From IMG/VR virus record IMGVR_UViG_3300033148_005313, positions 1 to 60,999 of that record: a DNA stretch of 60,999 nt. The stretch is one strand, 5' to 3'. Under the pieces are notes generated by a model, which worked only from the letters and a program-made list of their open reading frames with translations, did no database searches and was not told the DNA's origin. A program made the position numbers and the translations under genes. Position 1 is the first letter of the stretch. Each line of letters starts with the position of its first letter. This document shows positions 17,453-24,618 of this stretch, piece by piece. This DNA is from a virus.

Positions 17453-18202
17453 CTACTCAGCCTCGCCCCTCAGGATCTTGCCGTAGTGACTGGTACTCGA
17501 CGGAGCCACACCGCCGCCCTCGGCGGCGGCCTCGTTGACCTGGCCGACCTTGTACGCCACAGCGTCGCCGCGGGTCGGCTCGTCGGTCTCCTGCGCACCG
17601 ACCATGCCGAGTGACTTCTTGAGCTCGGCGCGCTCATCGCCCTTGAGCTTTGCGAGCGCCTTGTCGATCATGTCGCCGACCTCTTCGGCGGTAGCCGGCT
17701 CTTCGTCGCCGTCGCCCTTGGCAGCGTCGTCGCCGTCGCCCTTGTCGGTATCGGCGTCTTCGCCATTGTCGCCGTCGGAGCCATCCTCACCGGCGTCGCC
17801 CTTGCCGGCGTCGGCGGCCTCGGCCTCGTCCTCGGCCTTCTTGAGTTCGGCGACGATACCGGGAATGAGCTCGGTGACGAGCTCGGTAACCTGCTCCTTC
17901 GACATGCCCGAGTGCTGGGCGTCGGGCGACTTCTGCGCGTCCTTCTCGCGCTGCCCGGCCTTCGCCGCGCCAAGGTTGTCGAGGACCGGCAACGAGGCGA
18001 ACGCCTTGCTCAGAAGGTCGGCGCGCGCCTGGCCCTCCTCGACTAGCTCAATCGCCTTGCCCAGGTCGTCCTCCGGCAGGTCGGGGATCAGATCCCCTTC
18101 GTCCCCACCGAACCGCGTGATCAGTCCGTTCGCCGACTCGCGCTGCTTGCCTAGCGAGGCCACCATCTGCTCGGCCTCCTTGCCCTTGTCGTCCGTGCTC
18201 AT
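17453..18202 (-). CDS. Nested in-frame scaffold protein (internal start)
   Basis: ATG 18202 (residue 406 of the protease fusion, MSTDDKGKEA) is preceded by GGAGGG at 18210-18215 with 7 nt spacing, a strong site inside a coding region. It would give a 249-residue acidic scaffold lacking the protease. Lambda C/Nu3 works in this way. Not proven for this phage. Confidence 0.55.
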   Translation of the reverse strand: MSTDDKGKEAEQMVASLGKQRESANGLITRFGGDEGDLIPDLPEDDLGKAIELVEEGQARADLLSKAFASLPVLDNLGAAKAGQREKDAQKSPDAQHSGMSKEQVTELVTELIPGIVAELKKAEDEAEAADAGKGDAGEDGSDGDNGEDADTDKGDGDDAAKGDGDEEPATAEEVGDMIDKALAKLKGDERAELKKSLGMVGAQETDEPTRGDAVAYKVGQVNEAAAEGGGVAPSSTSHYGKILRGEAE

Positions 18203-19417
18203 GGCATTGCCCTCCGGGTTGGCGGCCTCGCCGCCGTCTACGGTTTCGGTCGTCGCGTCGGCGACCGTTGTAGCTGCTTTGTCGGTCAGTTCCTCGGCTT
18301 CGGCCTTTGACAGCGTGCCGCCCCTCACGAGCGCCTCGACGGCATCCTGGTGCTCGTTGACCGCCGTCACCAGCGCCGCCCGCTTGTCTGGCAGTTCCTC
18401 GGTCGAAGCGCAGAGGATGTTGTCCACCACCGCCTTGAACAGGTCGGTCAGGCGCGGAAGCTCGGTCTTCAGTTTCGCCGCGGTGAGCGCGCCCTCGAAA
18501 CTGTAGACCTCGTAGCCCGCGTACTTGTACTCGTCGTCGTCGGTCTTGACGTAGCCTGTAAGCTCCACGCCGTTCGGCCCGTATACCCTCACCTCGGCCT
18601 TGTCGAGCTCGTCCTTCGGCGCTTCGTCGAGCGCCTTGCTCATCGCGGCGATGGCCCCCATGCGCGGGTTCGCCGCCTTGCCGGCGGGGAGCAGCGCGTG
18701 GTGGTCGAGCCAGCCGTCCCCGATCACACGGACGTAGCCGCCGAGGTCCTTCCTCATTTCGATCTTGACGTCACTGATCCCGCCGTGGACCGAGACGCCT
18801 CGGTCGTCCTCCCCGGCGGCGGCCTTCTCGAACACGTCGTCGGCGCGCGGGTCGTTGGCCCGCAGCTCGAACAGCGTGACGAACGTGTTGTGCTTGACCT
18901 GCTTGCTAAAATCCACGCCTTCGGGGACGTTCAGGTGGGCACCAGGCGTCTCGCCGACCGGGACGACTACGGCTTGCACCGGATCGGCGATAGGGATGTC
19001 CTCAAAGGCTGACTGGTGTGAGTCGACGAGTCCGATCCCGTCCTCGATGGTCTGTTTCGCCATCACATCCAGGAACTCGCGGTCGATCACGTCGGCGACG
19101 GTGGCGAGGCCCGTGCGCTTGTCCCGCCCCTTCTGCAGGTCGGGCCCGTCGTCGGCACAGGCGTACGCCACGTATCGCTTGCCGTCGTCTTCGTACGCCT
19201 TCAGCAGCTCGACTCCAGCCTCGAAGCCTACGCCTTGCTGGTCGACCATATTGCCCCCCTTGGACAGTCGAGACATCGCCGCGCCGCACTCGGGGCACTC
19301 CATCTCGTAGCAGGGAACTCCGGTCTTGTGCAGCGCCGTCGCCCCACACTCGGGACATACGCAGTCACCGTCTGGCCCGTCGCCCGAACCACCAGGCATC
19401 CTGCCCATCGTAGCCAT
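17453..19417 (-). CDS. Prohead protease-scaffold fusion (XkdF-like) with N-terminal zinc ribbon
   Basis: 654 residues. Residues 18-44 carry a zinc ribbon (C21-x2-C24 and C41-x2-C44). Residues ~60-330 resemble XkdF-type prohead serine proteases, with candidate catalytic His134 in VDSHQS and Ser209 in GVSVHGG. From ~400 the protein is acidic, coiled and repetitive (DGDNGEDADTDKGDGDD), as in scaffolds that fill the procapsid and are cleaved. Gene order before the capsid gene supports this. An internal start (18202) could make free scaffold. Confidence 0.75.
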   Translation of the reverse strand: MATMGRMPGGSGDGPDGDCVCPECGATALHKTGVPCYEMECPECGAAMSRLSKGGNMVDQQGVGFEAGVELLKAYEDDGKRYVAYACADDGPDLQKGRDKRTGLATVADVIDREFLDVMAKQTIEDGIGLVDSHQSAFEDIPIADPVQAVVVPVGETPGAHLNVPEGVDFSKQVKHNTFVTLFELRANDPRADDVFEKAAAGEDDRGVSVHGGISDVKIEMRKDLGGYVRVIGDGWLDHHALLPAGKAANPRMGAIAAMSKALDEAPKDELDKAEVRVYGPNGVELTGYVKTDDDEYKYAGYEVYSFEGALTAAKLKTELPRLTDLFKAVVDNILCASTEELPDKRAALVTAVNEHQDAVEALVRGGTLSKAEAEELTDKAATTVADATTETVDGGEAANPEGNAMSTDDKGKEAEQMVASLGKQRESANGLITRFGGDEGDLIPDLPEDDLGKAIELVEEGQARADLLSKAFASLPVLDNLGAAKAGQREKDAQKSPDAQHSGMSKEQVTELVTELIPGIVAELKKAEDEAEAADAGKGDAGEDGSDGDNGEDADTDKGDGDDAAKGDGDEEPATAEEVGDMIDKALAKLKGDERAELKKSLGMVGAQETDEPTRGDAVAYKVGQVNEAAAEGGGVAPSSTSHYGKILRGEAE

Positions 19418-19423
19418 GTCGCG

Positions 19424-19921
19424 CTACCTCATGTCCGCTTGTCTGTTGTACCACACGATCCGCGCCCGAACGGTCCAGCCGTAGGAATAGGTGTAGCCGG
19501 CCGCGTCGCTAACAGAGGCCCAGAGATTCTGTCCGTAAACGGGGACATCAATGGCGTACTGGCCCTCGGTCAGGTCCGGCGTCTGGTGTTCCTGCTTCGT
19601 CTCGGCGGACGCGAGCACATCGGTGGAGAGGATGCCCTCGATCAGGCGAGGGTATACGAGCCAGCCCTTCGCCTCCTGGGCCCCGGACGGATCGGCGGCG
19701 GCCGCGTCGAGCCCCGTCGCGAACCGGAGGTCCACGCTAGCGTTCGCGTCACCACCGAAGTCGAGATCGAAGTAAACCCTGGCGAAGTCGTAGGAAGCGT
19801 TGGGGTTTTGCGCGAAGTTGTTCACGGCGGGCAGATCGGTCGCCGAGTCCGCCGCCGCCTGCGTGACAGTGCGCCACGGACCGGAGGCAACGAGCTTTGG
19901 GGCCAGTCCTGCGTTGTCCAT
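19424..19921 (-). CDS. Putative virion-associated protein upstream of protease
   Basis: 165 residues from ATG 19921 (GAGGAG 8 nt upstream); the frame is open for 10 more codons but without a site. Mostly beta-strand with aromatic residues (YDFARVYFDLDFGG; YTYSYGWTVRARIVWY). It is the first gene after the accessory island and the first downstream of the candidate promoter at 20108-20136. No family recognised; a small capsid or decoration protein is possible. Confidence 0.6.
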   Translation of the reverse strand: MDNAGLAPKLVASGPWRTVTQAAADSATDLPAVNNFAQNPNASYDFARVYFDLDFGGDANASVDLRFATGLDAAAADPSGAQEAKGWLVYPRLIEGILSTDVLASAETKQEHQTPDLTEGQYAIDVPVYGQNLWASVSDAAGYTYSYGWTVRARIVWYNRQADMR

Positions 19922-20107
19922 GTGTTGAGTTCTCCTCGGCCAGGAGAACAAAAACGACCCCGGCCACTACCTGTGAGGTTGCCCGCGCCGTAGCGCTGGG
20001 ACGTTCCTCTCGGGCAGTGGGCCGGGGCCTCAACGCACTCCTGGTCCCCGAGGACCGGAGGGGGCTCAATGCACGGCGCACTCACAACTGGACCGCTTGG
20101 CAGGGAA

Positions 20108-20136
20108 TGAATAGCACGTTGGGGGGGATGTGTCAA
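20108..20136 (-). promoter_or_regulatory. Candidate sigma70-type promoter for head genes
   Basis: On the minus strand TTGACA (20136-20131), 17-nt spacer, TATTCA (20113-20108). The -35 is a perfect match, the -10 weaker. It lies at the end of the HNH gene, followed by about 190 nt of non-coding DNA before the gene at 19921, so it could drive the protease, scaffold and capsid genes. Confidence 0.5.
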
Positions 20137-20765
20137 GAGGGGGATGGCACAGGATAGGGCCACTTATCACGCTTGGTGGAATTGCATGACCAGCAAATCG
20201 GACGGAGGTTCGACGGCCAGTTGGAGCCGCCCTTCGAGAGCGGCTTGACATGGTCCATGGCCTCAGACGGGGCATTGCATAGATAGCATCGATGCCCAAA
20301 GACGGCCGAGCGTTGACGAGCCTTATCGGCCGTGCAGACACCAGCAGCTCCGAGCTTCAGACCTTTGCGTTTTCGATGATACGCAGCGTATATCTCCGGG
20401 TTGGCCTTCCGGTGACGTCTTTGTTTAGCACGCATCGCATCTGTACGTACCCGACGTGGTCTATTACGCTCGCGCGCACGCTCGCGCTTGGCATCTGGGT
20501 TGGCTGCATATCTAGCGCGCGCCTGCGCGTTGAGTCTCTCACGATTCTCAGCACGATAATTGCGCTGCCACCCCAGTTGCCGTACATTGATCGCCTTACG
20601 ATTCTCGACATGATACTTCTTGTTGTATGCGGCAAGCTTGGCGCGATTCTTGGCGCGGTACACCCGGTCGTGCTCCCGCTTCCGATCCCGCCGCTTCGCC
20701 AAAATAGACTCTCGGTTCTTGGCGTAGTACGCCCGCTGCTTTTCCTTCCGCTGCTCGTCATCCAT
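20133..20765 (-). CDS. HNH homing endonuclease with N-terminal basic repeats
   Basis: 210 residues. The C-terminal ~50 residues form an HNH zinc-finger nuclease: C-x2-C, DHVKPLSKGG with the first catalytic His, NLRPICWSCN with the second CxxC and Asn, then K-R-D-K. The N-terminal 110 residues are about five copies of a Y-x-A-K/E-N-R unit, a DNA-binding repeat layout seen in free-standing phage HNH enzymes. It sits between the accessory zinc/RHH genes and the virion module, a typical place for a selfish insertion. Confidence 0.85.
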   Translation of the reverse strand: MDDEQRKEKQRAYYAKNRESILAKRRDRKREHDRVYRAKNRAKLAAYNKKYHVENRKAINVRQLGWQRNYRAENRERLNAQARARYAANPDAKRERARERNRPRRVRTDAMRAKQRRHRKANPEIYAAYHRKRKGLKLGAAGVCTADKARQRSAVFGHRCYLCNAPSEAMDHVKPLSKGGSNWPSNLRPICWSCNSTKRDKWPYPVPSPS

Positions 20766-20772
20766 AGTATCC

Positions 20773-21141
20773 CTACCGCGCCCTCCGTATCATGTCCCGC
20801 ACGCACTCGCTACGGTTGAGCCCGCGCTTCTTCGCGAGCGCGTCGAGCTTGGCGAGCGTGGGGTCCGTGAGCACGACCAGTACCTGCTTGCTTCCCTCGG
20901 GGTTGGCGGGGCGGCCGACCTTCGACAGCGTCGGGTCTTCCTCCCTCATCCGTGTATGCTCGGCGCTATGGCACGCCGGACACAGCCACCGGACGTCAAG
21001 CGGCTCCGAGTAATCGTCGTGGTGGCCGTGGACATTCTCCGTCACCCCGCAACACTCACATGGCTCGCGAGATAGCGACCCGTCATTGACTGCGTTGCGC
21101 GCCCTGCAGCGAGCGCGCTCTTTTGCCTGAGAGCTAACCAC
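20773..21141 (-). CDS. HNH-like zinc finger fused to ribbon-helix-helix domain
   Basis: 122 residues from GTG 21141 (GGAGGG upstream). The N-terminal half has CECCG, HGHHDDY, and CPACHSAEH, an HNH-like finger. The C-terminal 45 residues (QVLVVLTDPTLAKLDALAKK…RSECVRDMIRRA) are a classic ribbon-helix-helix DNA-binding domain. This could be a small nuclease with its own targeting or autoregulatory domain. It overlaps the next upstream RHH gene. Confidence 0.7.
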   Translation of the reverse strand: MVSSQAKERARCRARNAVNDGSLSREPCECCGVTENVHGHHDDYSEPLDVRWLCPACHSAEHTRMREEDPTLSKVGRPANPEGSKQVLVVLTDPTLAKLDALAKKRGLNRSECVRDMIRRAR

Positions 21142-21322
21142 TGCTATTCCCTCCTTGCGCCTCGTCGATGATCGCTCGAAGCATGTGGCTCCGGTTGGTC
21201 AACCGACGGCGCTTCGTCTCCGCGTCCAGCCACTTTACCTGTCTTGGCTCCAGCCGGACTGAGTAGGTCTCGGTCTTGTATGGGAGGCCTGGGTTACCTG
21301 GTCGGCCGACTGGCTTGGTCAT
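21134..21322 (-). CDS. Ribbon-helix-helix (CopG-like) protein
   Basis: 62 residues with strand TYSVRLEPRQVKWLD and two helices containing NRSHMLRAIIDEA, the RHH fold. The N-terminus (GRPGNPGLPYKTE) resembles the linker GRPANPEGSKQ in the neighbour's RHH domain, so the two may be paralogues. Probable transcription regulator of the accessory island. Confidence 0.72.
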   Translation of the reverse strand: MTKPVGRPGNPGLPYKTETYSVRLEPRQVKWLDAETKRRRLTNRSHMLRAIIDEAQGGNSSG

Positions 21323-21558
21323 GCGGTCACCTCGGCAATCTCGGCGTCGACCACCTCGTCGAACTCGATGCCGGTCAGCTTGCGTTGTCGGCCGTCCTCG
21401 TCCAGGCCAATGACACGCCGGTCGGAGTAGCCTCCTCCGCGCTTACAAGCTCGGTCGTCTCGACGACAACACCGCACCGCTGCCGCGATGCTTCGGTGAG
21501 TGACTCCGCAGTCTCCTCGGACTCCGCCCGTGCAGGTGTATCGCTCGGTGGTCTCCAT
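21319..21558 (-). CDS. Small Cys-rich unknown protein
   Basis: 79 residues with Cys at CTGGVRGDC and RCCRRDDRAC, which may bind zinc. The C-terminal half is acidic. GGAGAG precedes ATG 21558, and it overlaps the RHH gene by 4 nt. No family recognised. Confidence 0.55.
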   Translation of the reverse strand: METTERYTCTGGVRGDCGVTHRSIAAAVRCCRRDDRACKRGGGYSDRRVIGLDEDGRQRKLTGIEFDEVVDAEIAEVTA

Positions 21559-21613
21559 GTCGTCTCTCCTTCCGCGCGTAAGGCGCGCGCCCCCCCGTGA
21601 GTGGTGAGGCTGG

Positions 21614-21808
21614 TTAGTCCTGGCCTGCGATACCGACGATGCACATGGCCTCCCAATCTGATAGGAAGCTGTTGCAGGAGGGGCAGTAGGTTACCTCAGT
21701 GCCCGCGTCCGCCCCGCAGTGCCAACACCACTCCGGGAATTCGCCTGTCCGCCAGTACTCGTTTTTGTAGGTCTGTTCTCTGGTGAGCTTCGCGGTGGTT
21801 GTTGTCAT
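21614..21808 (-). CDS. Small zinc-ribbon protein
   Basis: 64 residues with CWHC and CPSC, a complete two-knuckle zinc ribbon. It is the first gene downstream of the strong promoter at 21848-21876 (40 nt), so probably well expressed early. GGAGG lies before the ATG. Function unknown. Confidence 0.65.
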   Translation of the reverse strand: MTTTTAKLTREQTYKNEYWRTGEFPEWCWHCGADAGTEVTYCPSCNSFLSDWEAMCIVGIAGQD

Positions 21809-21847
21809 CTCGGGCCTCCTGGGTTCCTGTCTCCTGATTGCCTAATG

Positions 21848-21876
21848 ATTATATATCCATTACACAAGAATGTAAA
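21848..21876 (-). promoter_or_regulatory. Strong sigma70-type promoter
   Basis: On the minus strand TTTACA (21876-21871), exactly 17 nt, then TATAAT (21853-21848), a perfect -10 in an AT-rich stretch of a GC-rich genome. It drives leftward into the zinc-ribbon, RHH and HNH genes. A perfect palindrome lies 11 nt upstream of the -35. Confidence 0.82.
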
Positions 21877-21887
21877 GGGGTTCGGAT

Positions 21888-21906
21888 AAAATAGTTGGAC
21901 TATTTT
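21888..21906. promoter_or_regulatory. Operator-like palindrome upstream of promoter
   Basis: AAAATAGT-TGG-ACTATTTT: 8-bp perfect arms with a 3-nt centre, placed just upstream of the -35. It suits an activator or repressor site, for which the RHH proteins encoded downstream are natural candidates. Confidence 0.6.
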
Positions 21907-21948
21907 CTCAGACGGTTTAGGGGGGGGTACGAGGGGAACGACGTCAAC

Positions 21949-22191
21949 TCACAGCCGGTTGACCGCTCCGCACCTCGGGCAGATCGCGACGAGGACGTAG
22001 CGGCCGTCGTCGGAGTGGTCGCCGGCGAGGACGGCGGAGAGGCTAGTTACGTGAAGCACGCGGGAATGGGCGAAGCGACGACCCCTACAACTCGAAGAGC
22101 CGCACGACACGCGACACGCATCGCCGTTGCTGCTAGACAGAACCGGCTGCACCATCACCGGCTGATCGTCACGGAATAGGGGCTGTTCCAT
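21949..22191 (-). CDS. Small zinc-ribbon-tail protein
   Basis: 80 residues ending with CPRCGAVNRL and with a Cys pair at CRVSCGSSSC, so a zinc site is likely. The gene overlaps the end of the previous gene by 37 nt. No family recognised. Confidence 0.5.
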   Translation of the reverse strand: MEQPLFRDDQPVMVQPVLSSSNGDACRVSCGSSSCRGRRFAHSRVLHVTSLSAVLAGDHSDDGRYVLVAICPRCGAVNRL

Positions 22192-22565
22192 CGCCTGCGC
22201 GCGCGGCGCCCTCCCTTCTCGTGTGACTCACGCGTCGACGCCAGCGCCGCCGCCACGAGGCGCCGGAAGTTGAGGGGGGTGCCTCTGGGATTCTGTCGGT
22301 GCCAGCGGATCTGAGCGTAGGTGTATCCGACCTTGAACGACCTGTCAGGATCGAGGTTGTCGTGGAACAGCACCAAGCCGCGGCGCTCGTCGAACTCAGT
22401 CAGTTCGGCCGGCCAGTCGCAGATGTGGAAGAAGTCCTCCGAGCAGAGCCCCTTCGGCGGTACGAGCACGCGCCCGCGCGGGGGACGCAGCGCGTGGCCC
22501 GCCTGCGCCACGTCCATCGTTGGGCCGCCGGGGGCATAGGGCGTCAGCTCTGTACCCGTTGACAT
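22155..22565 (-). CDS. Unknown protein
   Basis: 136 residues from ATG 22565, preceded by GGAGG and overlapping the upstream gene by 22 nt; ATG 22577 gives four more residues but a poorer site. Middle part (CSEDFFHICDWPAELTEF; FKVGYTYAQIRWHRQNP) looks globular; the tail is basic. No family recognised. Confidence 0.6.
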   Translation of the reverse strand: MSTGTELTPYAPGGPTMDVAQAGHALRPPRGRVLVPPKGLCSEDFFHICDWPAELTEFDERRGLVLFHDNLDPDRSFKVGYTYAQIRWHRQNPRGTPLNFRRLVAAALASTRESHEKGGRRARRRWNSPYSVTISR

Positions 22566-22882
22566 AGCTCCTCCCACAACCTGTCGTCCCAGAAGGCGAT
22601 GCTGTCGATCGAATAAGTAAAGATCATATCAACCATTCCAATCCCGACCGTCGACTGCTCGACAATACACACATCGGCGAAATCGTCCCGATGATGCGCA
22701 AGGACCTTCTCGGCCTCGGCGCGCACCGCCTCACCCTCACCGCCTTCGGGACTCATGTGCCCCGGCGCTCCGTGCCAGACGATGCAGTTCATACCCCACG
22801 GCAGGCGCCCGTCTCGGTCGAACAACTCCCTGAGCCTGTCTCGCTGTCTCACCCAAAGGTCCATCAGTTGCTGGTCAGTCAT
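22544..22882 (-). CDS. Unknown acidic protein
   Basis: 112 residues, N-terminal helix (MTDQQLMDLWVRQRDRLREL) and a possible catalytic-looking WHGAPGH segment, acidic overall. GAGAGGAG precedes ATG 22882. It lies at the end of the portal-head morphogenesis set. Function unknown. Confidence 0.6.
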   Translation of the reverse strand: MTDQQLMDLWVRQRDRLRELFDRDGRLPWGMNCIVWHGAPGHMSPEGGEGEAVRAEAEKVLAHHRDDFADVCIVEQSTVGIGMVDMIFTYSIDSIAFWDDRLWEELCQRVQS

Positions 22883-22908
22883 CGTCGTGCTCCTCTCTGT
22901 TGGTCATC

Positions 22909-23838
22909 CTACGCCACCCCCGTTATCGTCCCGTGCTTCTCGGCCCACCGTGTCGCCTTGTCGCGGTTGGCCCTCGAGCGGAGCTTCTGGCCGCCCGGCC
23001 GGAACTCCACCGTGCAACGCTCGTTGGCGTGCATCACGAAGTGCTTGGGCCTCCACGCGCCGAGCCGCTTCGCCGCCTTCACCAGGCCTCTTCGGGTGTA
23101 CGGATTCTTCCGCTGCATCGCCCGGCACCGCTTGCACGGACCCTCGGCCCGCTTCGTCTTGCCTGCCTTCCGGCCCTTGCCTTTGCCGCGCGCCGTCGTC
23201 CTGCGGTTGATGCTCGAGGAACCCGACGCCGTGGTCAGCCAATACCAGGCCTTGTCCCGCTTCGGGTTGGCGATCCCCGACTCGCGGTACATCTCGTCGC
23301 CAGCCCGCATGTCGGCCACCATCATCTCCGAGTCGGAGACCTGCTTGGCCTTCCAGACAGCGCGGCCCTCGTTCCAGTCGTCGAACTCGCGGGCCACGAC
23401 GTAGCGGTTCTTGCGCCCGCCCGTCTTCTTCATCTTCTTGGCCCAGCGATCTCGGTCCTTGTCGTAGGTGTCGGCGATGCCGATGGAGGACTTCTCGGAC
23501 TCGGCCCACATCGCCGTGCGCGTGTAGTCGTCAGACGCCATCCGCCAACGCTGGCCCTTCTTGATCGAGCCGGTGCGCCGGAGCTCGCTCGTCACGCGGT
23601 CCTCGTAGGCCCGGACCTTCGTGCGGAAGATGTTCTCCGTCAACGCGTCCTTCTCAGCCTGCGTGTAGCCGGTCGCGCTCGAGACGGAGTCGATCCACCC
23701 GTCTCGCGTGCGGGCGCCCGCGAGCTTCCTCAGCGACGCGTCGGACAACCAGGGGAACTGAGGGGGCCGCGCGAAGCCGCGCACGGCGCCGAGGCCGCGC
23801 CGCTTGCCGACGCCGGGGAGTCGGAGGGCAGGGGGCAT
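22909..23838 (-). CDS. Minor head protein, head-morphogenesis (Mu gpF-like)
   Basis: 309 residues, basic. Residues ~100-260 resemble the Mu-F-like pattern: a helix with T-R-T-A (YTRTAMWAESEKSSIGIAD), then ESGI…KAWYWLTTASG and CKRCRAM…NPYT, where this family usually carries a Trp-[LT]-T segment and a CxxC. Lying downstream of portal supports this; these proteins sit in the capsid and may be ejected. Sequence divergence keeps confidence moderate. Confidence 0.55.
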   Translation of the reverse strand: MPPALRLPGVGKRRGLGAVRGFARPPQFPWLSDASLRKLAGARTRDGWIDSVSSATGYTQAEKDALTENIFRTKVRAYEDRVTSELRRTGSIKKGQRWRMASDDYTRTAMWAESEKSSIGIADTYDKDRDRWAKKMKKTGGRKNRYVVAREFDDWNEGRAVWKAKQVSDSEMMVADMRAGDEMYRESGIANPKRDKAWYWLTTASGSSSINRRTTARGKGKGRKAGKTKRAEGPCKRCRAMQRKNPYTRRGLVKAAKRLGAWRPKHFVMHANERCTVEFRPGGQKLRSRANRDKATRWAEKHGTITGVA

Positions 23839-24089
23839 TATCCTGTGATCCTAGCTAGCATGTCATCTGCAAGCGCAACGTCGGAATCCATCGGCCGGAT
23901 CGTGCCGTACTCCACGTTCGCACTGTAGTGCTGTCTGTCGTCAGTCCATTCGTCCATGTGCGTACAATCCACCCAGCCGTCAGCGGGAGGCTTCTCAGAT
24001 GCTTCCTCCAAATCATCGGCGATCTGACGCAGCATCTTGACGATGTTCTCTTTCTCGTCAGCGACGACGGTCGTCTTGAGCTTCAGCAT
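23838..24089 (-). CDS. Small acidic protein
   Basis: 83 residues from ATG 24089 (GAGGTG 5 nt upstream); an upstream in-frame start at 24134 has no good site. Helical N-terminus (NIVKMLRQIADDLEEA), then an acidic, Trp-containing part. Stop and next start overlap as TAATG. No family recognised. Confidence 0.55.
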   Translation of the reverse strand: MLKLKTTVVADEKENIVKMLRQIADDLEEASEKPPADGWVDCTHMDEWTDDRQHYSANVEYGTIRPMDSDVALADDMLARITG

Positions 24090-24105
24090 CACGACACCTC
24101 GCCTA

Positions 24106-24279
24106 TCACGGGAGTTGACGATAACCCAGACCAAGAGGCCGTTCGCGTGCCAACCCTTTCAAGCCAAGCCGCATCCCTCGGCGCACAGCCCGGCCGCACG
24201 CACGCGACGACGCCCATCTCCACGTCTTCCATCCTCCGCGCTTGACGAGGAACCGCTCCCACCACCGGAGCATCCTCAT
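24106..24279 (-). CDS. Very small Arg/Trp-rich protein
   Basis: 57 residues from ATG 24279 with GAGGAG about 9 nt upstream. Composition is extremely basic with several Trp (MLRWWERFLVKRGGWKTWRW). It could bind membrane or DNA. No family recognised; it may also be a chance reading frame. Confidence 0.4.
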   Translation of the reverse strand: MRMLRWWERFLVKRGGWKTWRWASSRACGRAVRRGMRLGLKGLARERPLGLGYRQLP

Positions 24280-24280
24280 C

Positions 24281-24502
24281 TCACTCACTCCTCTCTCTCG
24301 GCTGCCGGAGCGCCGACAACTGCTTCCCGAGCGCCCCGGCTATCTGCCGCATCCGACGGCCCTTGACCTCAAGCTGCTCGTACACGAACTGCGCTAGCTT
24401 GCCCCCGCTCGCGTCGTCCGCGGACTGTCGCATCGCCCTCTTCCTCCAGGCCGCCCGACTCTCGCCCGGGCGCCTGCTCGACTCGAGGTTCAAGGTCGCC
24501 AC
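24281..24502 (-). CDS. Small basic helical protein
   Basis: 73 residues from GTG 24502, within the end of the tiny gene upstream. Charged helices (KLAQFVYEQLEVKGRRMRQI), suggestive of DNA binding. The start is uncertain because GAGGA directly abuts GTG. Confidence 0.5.
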   Translation of the reverse strand: MATLNLESSRRPGESRAAWRKRAMRQSADDASGGKLAQFVYEQLEVKGRRMRQIAGALGKQLSALRQPRERSE

Positions 24503-24618
24503 TCCTCGTCGAAGGCCTCGGGCGCGCCGGGTCCGCCCAAGATGCAGAACACGAACACCCAGAAACATCCGATCATCTCGGACACCCAACCGAGCACGCG
24601 GTTCTTCAAGGTCCTCAT
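24490..24618 (-). CDS. 42-residue single-TM peptide coupled to portal
   Basis: ATG 24618 overlaps the portal stop as ATGA. Sequence: basic N-terminus, hydrophobic helix (MIGCFWVFVFCILGG), acidic end. The layout of a small membrane protein with an N-in orientation is clear. Role unknown. Confidence 0.55.
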   Translation of the reverse strand: MRTLKNRVLGWVSEMIGCFWVFVFCILGGPGAPEAFDEEWRP

